A stretch of 64,000 bases of DNA from Isoetes taiwanensis (Eukaryota; Streptophyta; Lycopodiopsida; Isoetales; Isoetaceae). The first letter of the stretch is position 1. Each line of letters begins with the position of its first letter. The stretch lies in contig JAJEKV010000024.1 in the NCBI GenBank assembly GCA_021234155.1, forward strand, positions 15,957,030 through 16,021,029. The letters are read 5' to 3'. A program made the position numbers and the translations under genes. Of the stretch, positions 38,640 through 49,089 are shown in pieces. The notes under the pieces were generated by a model. The model had not been told where the DNA came from. It worked only from the letters and a program-made list of their open reading frames with translations, and ran no database searches.

Positions 38640-38860
38640 CTTAGCACAGAGCTCACAATCTGCAACCCTCCACTGACTCGAGAGCTACAATCTCACAACC
38701 AACTAACGTAGGCACGAGGGCCTTCAATCTCACAACCAATCACTGGCACGAGGGCCACAAACTCACAACCCTCCACTGGCACAAGGGCCACCATACACAA
38801 ACCATCTATACGCAAAAAGGTCACAAGATCATAACCAATACTTGGCACAAGAGACTTGAA
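38640..38860. repeat. Imperfect tandem array of about 36-bp units
   Basis: Units of the form CTCACAACC...CACTGGCACGAGGGCCAC recur at about 38695, 38735, 38772 and 38833. Nothing else was recognised around it. Confidence 0.7.
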
Positions 38861-40402
38861 GGCCTTTTATAAATAAGCATATTAGTGTGGGCAGTAGCTG
38901 GGAAGATCAAAGTTTGCAGCAAATAGATGAATCGGAAGACGCAGATGTGTTGATGAAGCGGAAGAATGGAAAAGGGGTATATGGAGGGAGAAAACCTAAG
39001 TAACTAGAAATCATGAAGAAACACCATAAGCTCATGAATCATCAACCTGCTGTTAAGGGTCTCTCACTCCCTTACCATACATAAAACAGAAGCACTAACA
39101 AATCAACCGGGCCAAAGAAATAGCTGACACTCACCAGAGGATCTGCAAAGAGGGCATCCACATCTTCCATAGTCAAATTATCCATCATAGCTTAGGTTCT
39201 GGAAATTGTATCAATGCATCATAAATGGATGTAAGGATTTGGGTTCCAACGAAACAGCCTACAACCATTTCATTCTAGCTTGTGATTGTGATGTGCAACA
39301 TGCTTACAAATGCCATCCTAATTTCAAGAACTAATGGAAACAAACACAATTGGGCAAATGGGCATGATTTCCATTAAGCAATAAGTCACAAGAATACAAC
39401 AACATAAAATCCTCTCTCGCAAGCATCCTTTCCTCTTACAAATCAGACCTTAAATAGGTCGAATTCCTGCTTCAATCCGCTCCCAACTGCTTCCCATAAA
39501 CTGCTACAGAACCTTCTAGAAGTATCCCGCCACGGGAGACAACTCCCCATGCTTGCAATTGCCTCCATGTAGGCTAAGTATTTCTAAAACCATTGCCTTA
39601 CGTACATCAATTTCCATTTGCCACTTTTTTTGTATTTTCATTTTTATTTTATTTTTTTGGATTTTCTAATACAAGTACATAAAATGTTTAAACAAGTCCT
39701 TGACATTTTAATTTATCTTCGAACTTCAACTTAATTCACCTTTCCCTGTAGAGCTTCTACATGGTCGTTTATAATGACTATCATATTCTGATGGCTCATC
39801 TTTGGAGTCGTCTTTGAAGTCCTCTTTTTGATCCATACCTGTGTCAACAGCTTTATCATATTCTGCTCCCCTTTTTTTTTTAAATCATATCCTCGTAGAC
39901 TTTCGGCATTGAAAAGAAGATCCACAAGTAGGACCCGAAAAAAGAAGCCGGAATGTAGAGGATGCAGGTGTTGAATTTAGGAGTTTTTCTAATTTCAAAG
40001 GCCGTTGATCTAAGGGATCAAGGGGCCAAGTTAGCCCATGTTGGTCTTTGGATGATGTATTAGACAGGTGGATAGCTTAAAAATCCAGGGATTATTGCAC
40101 GCAGCCTGCTAACAAGAATGCATCAATCTAAAAGGCAAAAATAAGTATGTGGGGGGGAACTTAGATGTGGTTTTTTTACCGAAGTGTTTTGGGTGTTTTT
40201 TTCAAAAACTTGAGATATTCCTTTCACCTACATGCTTTCAAATAGTTACAACCATTGACACATGTAGATTAAACATGCATATAGCAAATCGAATAGTTCA
40301 TTGTAAAGGCAGGAAAACATAGTAGCCAAAGAGGAAAGAATAGAGCGATCCCACAGCAAACATGGTAACCACGAGGCTCCAACAGGAGAAAATGGGCTAC
40401 CC
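38861..40402. other. Intergenic, no gene recognised
   Basis: AT-rich, without recognisable domains or terminal repeats. A 64-codon minus frame (39925-39731) is unremarkable. Confidence 0.4.
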
Positions 40403-40885
40403 ATGCAGCGGTCACTATCTGAATCGCTTCTGGATAGAATGAATAGGTTACAGATGGAGATCCTAAGAAATTTCAAGAAAAGACACAGCACCGAGTTCCA
40501 ATGCTGTGTTAGTCGACTTGTGAAGGTAGGGGCTCATACAGGAGGAGTAGACAAAGAGGCAGACGCAATGAGGAAGCAAGAATAAGTATATTACATTCTA
40601 CAGCTGAAAAGGGAAGTAATCAGATGCAAGGCCCTGGAAATAATGCTGAAAATGATGGAGCTATGGCTGAACAATGATCTCAGGTGCCATTTCGAGAGAA
40701 ACTACCACCTCTTCCAACAGAAAAGGGAAGCACATGTGCTATTATTGCTGGACAGGATGCAGCACAATGCAGAAGAACACGACAATCTCTTGGCGATCTT
40801 CGGCAACAAACTGGACTACTCAGTCACACTGGAAGACATGATATGCGAAAATGAAAGCGGAACATTGCCGCAAGGATCAATATAA
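40403..40885 (+). pseudogene. Small unidentified ORF of the composite transposon, copy 1
   Basis: The frame continues from MQRSLSESLLDRMNRLQ into KVGAHTGGVDKEADAMRKQE, then a TAA (40583-40585) where copy 2 has CAA. It resumes in the same frame to 40885, ending ENESGTLPQGSI. The C-terminal 80 codons are rich in Leu, Lys and Glu and look helical. No domain recognised. It converges with the methyltransferase-like gene. The upstream 36 codons differ from those in copy 2, because the shared sequence starts at 40516. Confidence 0.4.
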
Positions 40886-41049
40886 ATATATCGTATGCTT
40901 GTAGACCAATGTTCTTGTGAAACCAAGCTTGTAATTTTTTTGTTGATACTATATTTTAATAGTTCATAAACTACAAAGTTCAAAAGTATTTGCAATCATA
41001 ACTTGCATGCGTAACAAATATCGACTTATGATGGCAATTATCAATCCAT

Positions 41050-42312
41050 GTCATTCCTCATCTGCCTCATCATCTACATAAATACACCGTCTTATCCTCT
41101 TTTTTGCTGGTAACAAAATTGGTGATTCAACCAGCTCAATGGCTGCATAAGGTGGCATCATACTGTTGGCAATGGCAGATCAGTTAGTTAAATATCTGCA
41201 AAAAGAATGAAAGGACATAAAATAGTTAAAAATCAAATACCAACTAGTCATCTGGTTCATCCACATCCTCGGCCATAATGTCTGCCTCATCAACATTTGC
41301 AGAAATGTCTTCAATGGCATGTTCTTTAACAATTTTATCATCAATGTTTGCGTGTTTGTAAGACAGTCGATTGTCTTTAACATCTTCATACATGTCTCGG
41401 TCTTGCTCTAGGCCATAATAATGTCTACCATGAATTGCACATGCCTCCATAAGTGAACCAACACCCGGCATTAGATCCAACACCAATGAATTTGTCGGGG
41501 AAAAGCTAGATACAATGAACTCCATGAAACGGACTGATTTCTCAAGATTGGACCTGTCATTTTTTTTCTTGGACATAAATAACTTTTCTTCATCTGGCAA
41601 GTAATGCACAATTGTCGATGCATGCTGATTAAGGTCTGCACTGCTGAAGACATTTAGAGATCCTTGGTGTTTTCAGCCCTGCACTAGAATACACTGATAA
41701 GCAAAGGTGATTATTGTTAATTGTACCAAGCTCATCTATAGTAACGCCGAAGGGTGTGGAACTGTATATATGGTACAGTCTCCTCTTTTGCAAATTTCTT
41801 TTCTTTGCATTGAAATCGATATTAGATAGTTGACCATCTGTGCATATGACTATGAAAAAGCGATTGTCATCCATACATAAATTTGCAATGGCAGTGATGT
41901 TCTCAATGAAGGTGGAGTCGCATGAATTCCATTGTGGATTTGTAGAATGACCACATGTTAGGTATTGATTTGTAGGAAGATCACAGAAAACGATGTGGCA
42001 ACCCCAATCCCTGTTCTTCCCATTCCTTTTATAACCATGATCAGCTAGCTTATTCTGTTTTCCAAATTCTCGAAGTACTTTGAAAATGGATGTCTCTGAT
42101 TCTGAAGTGAAACTTGCAGTCAAAGCAAATGCACTTGCCCATACATAACGTATAGAGCAACTACCATATTTCTTTAGATCATTCTCAGCACGATCACGAT
42201 GTCCTGATATTTGAGAATCCTTACTAAACCTATTGAGGATGACATCTTGGCTATCATGCATATGTGCCAAGTTTTCATCATTCTCTTCATCTGATATGAC
42301 AATATCACGTCT
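41050..42312 (-). pseudogene. DNA N4/N6-methyltransferase-like C-terminal fragment, copy 1
   Basis: The frame from 42312 to 41629 carries WGCHIVFCDLPTNQYLTCG (about 41970-42005). The frame from about 41650 to 41244 carries NSLVLDLMPGVGSLMEAC (about 41437-41490) and RHYYGLEQDRDMYEDV. Order DPPY-like first, then the glycine-rich SAM-binding motif I, is that of beta-class (permuted) aminomethyltransferases. The usual (D/N/S)PP(Y/F/W) is replaced by DLPT and FxGxG by MPGVG, so activity is doubtful. The two parts are out of frame around 41630-41660. A likely last exon at 41155-41045 encodes MLPPYAAIELVESP...DDEADEE. Its 5' exons are deleted. Confidence 0.65.
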
Positions 42313-43212
42313 ATGCGGCCTGTGTACAAGATCCCACCGAGCTGTGGAATCTATGGCATCATTGAAGCACCAGATAAGGGGCCGTAGTGATGAAGTGTGG
42401 AGTGGGATCTCGCCTGAGCATAAAAGGCTACGGGGACTCTTGTAGTGAGCTAAGCCTAATAGTCGGTCATGTAGAGGGCCGGGTATGGGTCTGACACTCC
42501 CTGGGTACGAGGTGTGACCCGTATGGGGCATCTTGTACTTTGATGATAAAGTTAGGGGAGTAAGTCGGGTACGGAAGGAGATGCTGATTGATCTCCTCTA
42601 GCTCACCCATGGATTCACTGCGACTCTGGAAGGAGACACTTCTCTGACCTGCCTCATCGGACTGGGGAGATGTAACCTGGAGTAGTCCCGAAGGGTGATT
42701 CCTTGGGACTGCGTCTTCGGAAGGCTACAATGGCGCCATAGCTTGATTCAGCTCGTCTGCAAAGTGTGCACAGGAGGGGCGGATGGAGTGGACAACCCTA
42801 GCCACTGTTCTATGCCAGCCAACGCCATGTTATACCTCTGTCTGCTGATCTCTTGAGACCGAGCCGTCAGTCCATCCTCACAGGAGTCTGAGCCGGGATA
42901 GAACCTGGGGTTTGGGGTGTTTTCCTTAGGACTAGATGCATATTCTTTGTCGTTAGTACTTGGATGGATGTGCCACCCTTCGTGGTGGTTATTTATGTAT
43001 GATTTATGTTGTATGCTAACATGTATTCACGCTTCCGCGACTTAGGAGTCCCATTGAAGGCGTGGGCCGAATGACATCTCCGTGTCCTTCACCCGGGCAT
43101 CTTTCTATGGATGGTTACGGAGGGCCTGCTCATGGTGAGCTGATTGCCATGGGAGGGGGAAGTCCCTGTCTGTATACGTCCGGAGCGCCGTATATATTTA
43201 GGGAGCGTCACA
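42313..43212 (+). repeat. 5'-truncated solo LTR, copy 1
   Basis: Matches the last about 820 bp of the intact solo LTR at 59859-61372 and has the same TCACA end followed by TTCACTGTGAGG. It contains about 75 bp (43054-43130) that copy 2 has lost. Confidence 0.85.
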
Positions 43213-43389
43213 TTCACTGTGAGGTAAGATGCCATATGGCATGGTAAAATTTGTATTCCCCCTTAAACACATTTTAATAGAATAGACTCAACGGTTAACT
43301 AGAAATTATGATTGTGTAATTCACGGGTACTTGCAATGTGTCTTGTGATCATTTATTGACTAAAGGCAACCATAATGAGTTGCACTGGA

Positions 43390-45777
43390 GAGGTGCATTG
43401 CAGAGAAGACATGAGATTGGTGAACTAACTTCATTCCATGGATCTATAAGCTGTGAATATTGTCATCTGGCACCAACTTGTGTGGCATGATGTTTGGTGT
43501 CCATGTACTATTGTTTGCCTAACAGAATTACAGAAACAAGACTAGCTATCCATACTGGGGAGCACGCACATCCAATTAAAAAAGCAGAATGCAGAAGTCA
43601 AGTGAAGTGGATGAGGGACTTAGTTAATTCAGACACAACCTTACGTCTTGGTGGGCCAAGACATAAACAGAATGAATTAGCTATGGATGAAATTGTTCGT
43701 TCAATTATGGGGTCATCGGAGGGAGATAGTGTTGAAAAGATGGATGCAAATCAAATAAACGAGTTATTGACAAGGTTGAAACCATTATGCAATCAAAGAA
43801 GATATGATATTGATACTATGTGAGAAACTATATTAACAAGTTAATTGACATGAAGAATCTTGTGTGTCTAGGTTAAAGAGATGGATTGATGATGCGAGGA
43901 GAAGAAATAGGCAGTGTTCAGATGATATTTCAGGATTATTGGAGTTAAAGAAAAGAAGCAAATATGAATATTTCCATGGATCTAAGTTCCCTTACCAGCT
44001 TCATGATCCGCTTAATGAACGTTGTTACATTTTCAAAATGTCTACAACTGGTCCTGGATCAGGAGTTGATTTGGTCAATAGGATGAGACCTAGTGGTGAT
44101 CTTAAGAACAGTTGGGTACATTTTGATCATGTCAAACGGATTCAAGGGCGGACAACCTTAGCTTGTCATGTGTATGATTATAAGTAAGCGGATTGTGAAA
44201 ATCAAATGATATAAGATCATTATTAAGTTTCTAACATGTTTGATTTAAGTGCAGAATTAAAGCCCTATTGACAATTGCAGTTTGTGACATGAAGACAGAA
44301 GATGCCGAGGCACAGAAAAAGTTTTGGAGGAAGCTTAATAAGGTTATGATATCAAAAGGGTTTTCCAAAGCTGAGTTTTTTGGGTTTATGGCAGACGAAG
44401 CTCAACCAAATTGGATTGCAGTTCGGGAAGTTTTCTTCAATGGGGAGATTAGACCTGAGAAAGAGCGTTCTTGTTACTTCCATTTCGAGCAGTGCATGCA
44501 TGGACATACAGAAAGACACTTGCCAAAGGAATATTGGGATGCCCATAAAGATTTGTGTAGAAAATGGCATCAATCTGCAACTGAGGAGGAAGCAGATAAA
44601 ATATACCACTCAATCATGGATTGGTGGGTAGGCAAGACTTCGGATAACCATATCAAAGTTTTGAGTTCTTGGCTATCATGGTGGCATCATAGGGTTAGCA
44701 GATGGGGTAGGTTTATGGTCAATAAACAGAACTGGCAGACAACAATACATATTCCACAAACAAACTTATCAGAGGCAAAGCATGGGAGTTGGTTAGCAGC
44801 ATCAGGAAACACAAACAATTTTTCCTTGTATGATGCCTCCCTCTTTGATCTCACAGAAGCTGTTCTTCAAAGTACCAAATACAAATCATTTCTGGACTGT
44901 AACTACTTAGGGACTGGTCCATTGTGTGTCAGACCTCTTTAACATATTGCAAAATCGTCAAAGCAGTGGTGCTAAGGCTAAGGAGGTAACCAATGTTATA
45001 AATTTGGAGACTAAAATGGCAGGCTTTGAAGAGCATGATAGCGGTGCAGGAGGTACCTTGAAGACTATATACAAAAGGCAACATTCCATAGACACAGTTT
45101 AGAAGAGAATTCAGTGCACATGTCTCTTTGGGCCATTCGAAGAACAGATGCAGAGGTCCGGTGCAAAAGGCGGAAGTCAGAAAATGGAAAAAAATGTAAC
45201 AATCCAATCAATGTATATATACAACCTACAGCTGCTCCTTGCTTTTATGGGTTAAGGGAATTTCGGGGACAACGGGTATCACAAATGATGTGGTTTTGTC
45301 CTAGTACTGTTGAATGCACATGGTTTCCAGATAAGTCTTTGGTGTGTCCTCCACAAAGACCACCGTTATGGCCTGTTGATAAAGATACTGATTTAACCAA
45401 TGAAGAGATTGAAAAACTTGGAGCAGCGGGCTTCTTATTGGGTGGTAGATCTCAATCTAGCTTAACAGTAGCCAACGCAGCATCTAGTATGCAAGCACGT
45501 AGATCCATAATGGCAGGGTCTGCTAGCTCCGTAAAAAGCAGAACAAAAATGACAAGGAAGGGGAAGGTTGTTAATTACAGGAAGAAAATGAATGAAGAGA
45601 CGAAGGTGAGATTTGAGCAGTCAAAGAGAATGAAGGTGGATTATGTGCAAGAAATGACTTACTTGAAAAATAAGCATGTGGACTATGTAGTGAAACGTGA
45701 AGATAATACATACATTGTATCCATTAAGGAAGAGCCATAATGCAGTTGTCCAGACTTCATCCACATGGCAAGGATTA
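43390..45777 (+). pseudogene. Mutator-like (MULE) transposase, copy 1, broken
   Basis: Visible parts are about 43390-43819, 43872-44183 and 44255-44939, with two GT-AG introns (43820-43871 and 44184-44254) that keep frame. A last block lies at 45114-45740. The N-terminus has CEYC...YYC and HTGEHAHPI, a zinc-finger-like pattern (FLYWCH/WRKY-GCM type). The core carries WVHFDHVKR, GFMADEAQPNW, CYFHFEQCMHGH and NLSEAKHGSW, as in MULE DDE transposases. Frame breaks occur near 44920 and 45100. A GAA-to-TAA change (45738-45740) truncates it just before the SWIM finger retained in copy 2. This copy cannot make full transposase. Confidence 0.75.
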
Positions 45778-47266
45778 ACTCCAACATAGCTAGTATAGGC
45801 AACTCCCTAGGTTCACGCAACCAAGAATTAGATTGTTCGAAATTTTGTGTGGGGCGGGGATGATGAAGGGGCGGTTGTTAAAGTGGCTTGGTGGAAGTGT
45901 CTCCGCCCCCGGGAGGATGGGGGCTTGGCCATTCTGGATTTGGCACTGCATAGTAAGGTGTTGGTCTCCAAGTTTGTTTGGAGCATTCTGCAGGATGGAG
46001 CATCTTCTCCTGGTGCGGCACTGTTATTGCAGTCTCTTCGCCATTGTGTGGCATTTGGGAAGCCATCTGTGCATGTGGAGTTGCCCTGGGCACTGTTGTA
46101 TGGTCTCCGACCTTTCCCACATGCATCCCCTTTTCTCACATGGGTGTTGCGGGCTTGGGATCATGTGTGTGTGCTCTTCCACCTAGATTATGCCTCTGTT
46201 TATCACCACTCTTCTCCTTTCTTGTGGGTTCCTCTACCCCCTGCGCACTTGCCCTTGGCTGCCACCGTGCATGCTCTCGACGCAGTTCGCTGGAGGCGAG
46301 CTCTTTGGCTCACTTTGGAGGATTGGTATTGGGATGGTCCAGCTAGCCGTGGGAGTTCTTTCGAGCTCGCTTTTGCACGAGGGGCAAAGTGGCCTGCTAT
46401 CACGGGAACAAGTGGCGAGGAGTATTCCGCTGCACATACCTATAGTCCCTCGGGATGATGTGGTGGTGCAGGTTTGGAAGATTCATCCGGATGTTGTGTC
46501 TTCTTGTTTTGTGCGGTCTTGTTACCGGGTGCTGGCTATTCATGACACACTGCCCCCGAGAGAGCAAGTGGTCTCTGCGGCTTCCGGGTTCTCGATGGCG
46601 CTCGACTTGGGCGTAGACATGGAGCTCACTTCCCCACCGAAGGTTAGGGTGCTTCGTGGCGGTGGTGCACCGCATGTCCCGGTGAATGCCCTTGTGAGTC
46701 GGGCTTAGGCGGGTGTGAGCCCTCTCTCCCCCTTGTTGTGGCCTTCATCGTGAGACTCCGTGGAGCATTGTGCGGTTTTATGCCCTCACTTGCGTGGCTG
46801 CCTGGGATTGGGTTAGGGTTCGGTTTGGTGAGATTGACTAGCCGCCAGACTTCTTTGCTTCATGTGTATCCCCGGTGCTTGGCATTCTTGCGGAAGCAAG
46901 CCTTGCATCTGTCGCGTGGCTTGGTTGGTGTGGCTGATTTAGAAGCGGCGGCGGTTGTGGATCTTTCGGGGGATTCGGCGACTGCGGCCTCTCGATTCCT
47001 CGACTTCGGTACAAGCTATTTCAAAGCTTTCTGGTGTTCCCAGGATTGGTAGAGCGGAAGTTTGCCATTTGGCAGGACTTCTTGGGTGTTGTAGATGGTG
47101 ATGGTCGGTTTGTACAGCAGTAGAGTTGCAGTTTTTCTGTGAGTTTGTTATGGAGTGTCGAGGTATCGCTGTCTCTTTGAGGCAGTTCTCCTTCCTCCTC
47201 ACTTGCTTTGTAACATTACCATTCTTTTAATATATTGACGACACAGTTCTTCAAAAAAAAAAAAAA
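45778..47266 (+). mobile_element. L1-type LINE 3' fragment with poly-A tail
   Basis: A GC-rich block (far above its surroundings) with a frame at 45847-46458. It begins FVWGGDD(E) and continues W-W-K-C-L-R-P-R-E-D-G-G-L-A-I-L-D-L...L-V-S-K-F-V-W, the C-terminal L1 ORF2 signature (WGG...W...C-x-P-x-x-x-G-G-L-G-I-x-D-L). Further frames continue to about 47050. It ends in 14 A at 47253-47266. It is 5'-truncated and interrupts homology of transposon copy 1 at 45777. Confidence 0.8.
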
Positions 47267-48321
47267 TCAGAGATTCTGCAATATTAAAGGTTAAGTGACC
47301 ATACCTCTGCCCCTTGAACTTTGAGTTTGCCCAATGAACAGGATCGGCTGCAGCAAGAATCCAAATGGTAGCTTGAGCATTAGCGGCCCGCATTTCACTG
47401 GTCACCTCATCATATTCCTCTACAGTATTGGCACGTGCTGCATTCCATAGCAAATGAACAAGTGTTGTACTCTTGAAGACCCTCCTAAAATTGTCAGCTA
47501 GATGATGCATGCAATAAGCATGGGGAACTTGTCGCCCAAAAATAAGCTCAACGTCCTTCATCAAACCTTTCTGCCTATCTGAAATGAAGGTAACTTGTTG
47601 CATATGATGCATACAGTGAAGGTAACTTGTTGTATATGATGCATACAGTTCTTTAAGTTTTGAAGGAACCATATCCAATTATCATCGTTTTCATCATTGA
47701 CTACGGCAAAAGCAATTGGAAATAATCCATCATTTTCATCTATTGTGGCTGTCAGAAGTATACCATACCGTCCCTTCAAATGTGTGTCATCCAAACCTAC
47801 GACTGGTCTGCAAGAAGCGCAGCCCTTCAAACTAGCATTATAAGCAACAAAAATTCGAAGAAAACGATCCTCACAAGACTTCTGAACAAATGCTATGCTT
47901 CCTGGATTTTCCTTCAAGATTTCTTCACACTATCCTTCCAATTTCTTATAGGCCTCTTCGTGGTCACCATGAATCTGAGAATGCGCAGTTTCTTTTGCCT
48001 TCCATGCAAGACCATAAGAAATTGTTATACCTTTTTCTCTTCTAATATCACCAATGAGATCTTTGGGCCGCAAATCAGGTTGTTCTCGAAATCTTTCAAT
48101 AGTGTGATTATCACCAACGAGATCTTTGGGCTGCAAACCAGGTTGTTCTCGAAATCTTTCAATAGTGTGATTAGCCACTCTGTGCTAACTTCTTTGTTGC
48201 CTAAATGAGCTGCTCCAGCACAATTATGCATAGCTTGAAATTTTTTAATTGCGTAGTGGGGGCCATCGTCTATGACAGATGCATGGAGACGCCAATTGCA
48301 ATTCTCAGCACCGCAAGTCAC
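47267..48321 (-). pseudogene. MuDR-type transposase remnant
   Basis: In order: a MuDR N-terminal zinc-finger-like segment (CGAENCNWRLHASVI...FQAMHNCAG), ISYGLAWKAKETA, then FLRIFVAYNASLKG. These lead into the DDE region: CRPVVGLDDTHLKGRYG (first Asp), FISDRQKGLMKDVE (second Asp) and HAYCMHHLADNFRR (the C/H motif). The end reads KFKGQRYGHLTFNIAES. Two internal tandem duplications break it: about 54 bp at 48065-48180 and about 33 bp at 47585-47655. It is clearly different from the transposase of the composite element. Confidence 0.8.
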
Positions 48322-48469
48322 GGTGTATCTACAATTGCAAAGAGTTCATTGACAAAACAGAATTTCTTCAAATAAAATCCAAAAATCAGGCATTGCCCAA
48401 TGAATCGTGGTCTCAAAAGAAAACAGAACTAACCTCAAATCCGCTGTAGAAATTGCAAACTAGAACTAT

Positions 48470-48670
48470 TTTGAAATGAATCGCTGCCCAAAGAATCGTT
48501 GAATCGCTGTCCAAGAATTTCCAATGATGACAACCTGAGATTCCCGAGAACAACCTAGTTTTTTCCTTCCAACCCTTCCAAGAATCGTTGAATCGCTGCC
48601 CAAGAATCGCTGAATCGCTGCCCAAATATCGCTGCCCAAGAATCCCAAGAATCGCTGCCCAAGTATGCAA
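48470..48670. repeat. AATCGCTGCCCAA direct repeats
   Basis: The words AATCGCTG(C/T)CCAA and CAAGAATC recur at about 48480, 48500, 48590, 48613, 48628 and 48650, in an untranslated part of the decayed MULE. Confidence 0.7.
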
Positions 48671-48924
48671 CAAAAGCGACCTGTTTTTCAGAGCATGGAT
48701 TAGGATGATGCTTTTAGAAGATTCGTTGAAGCAAAAGGCATGGATTCGTTGAAGCAACCTAAAGCCCTGCAGCAATTTTGGAGCAATTCCGATGCCTTCA
48801 AGGCAATTTCGATGCCTTACAATTGGATTTCGATGCTTGCAACTGGGATTTCGGTGCTTTCAATGCTTTTTAATCCCGCATGTAAAATAGGCGATGATCC
48901 AAAAAGGGCGCCAAAAAATCCGTT

Positions 48925-49085
48925 GAAGAAGGGCATTATGTTGAATACTAAAAACAGAAGGGCATTGTGTAAAAGTTCAAATTATAGAGCAACATGTACG
49001 TTGACCAAGGGCATTTGGTGAAATGATAAAAACTTAAGGCATCTGGTGAAATTCAGCAAAACATAAGGGCATTTTGTAGTTTTTC
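48925..49085 (-). repeat. Subterminal repeats of the decayed MULE
   Basis: GGGCATT(N)NGTGAAA-like words occur five times on the plus strand (about 48932, 48961, 49009, 49036 and 49068), ending in GGGCATTTTGTAGTTTTT. Multiple subterminal motifs next to an element end often bind transposase. This marks the likely 5' terminus of the MULE. Confidence 0.55.
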
Positions 49086-49089
49086 CCTT

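Larger units (their letters stand above)
40516..45777 (+). mobile_element. Composite MULE/methyltransferase transposon, copy 1 (rearranged)
   Basis: It is near-identical (about 98 % by eye over 450 bp) and colinear with 55623-63942. Segment 40516-42312 matches 55623-57418, and 42313-45777 matches about 60552-63942. Relative to copy 2 it lacks 3.13 kb: most of the methyltransferase-like gene's 5' exons and the first about 690 bp of an internal solo LTR. Homology stops at 45777, where LINE sequence begins, so the right end is lost. No terminal inverted repeats were identified. Confidence 0.85.
47267..49085 (-). mobile_element. Second, unrelated MULE (MuDR type), decayed
   Basis: Coding runs on the minus strand from 48321 to 47199 in shifting frames, with the 5' end near 49085. 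The 5' terminal region carries repeated GGGCATT words. The right part is cut by the LINE poly-A tail at 47266. No 3' terminus was found. Confidence 0.7.

Noticed and set aside
41629-42531. Single 300-codon protein
   Set aside because: Its first 73 codons are read from LTR sequence joined by a deletion; only 42312-41629 is methyltransferase-like.
45828-47202. Several overlapping frames on both strands in the GC-rich block
   Set aside because: Only one frame carries L1 ORF2 C-terminal motifs; the rest arise because GC-rich DNA has few stops.
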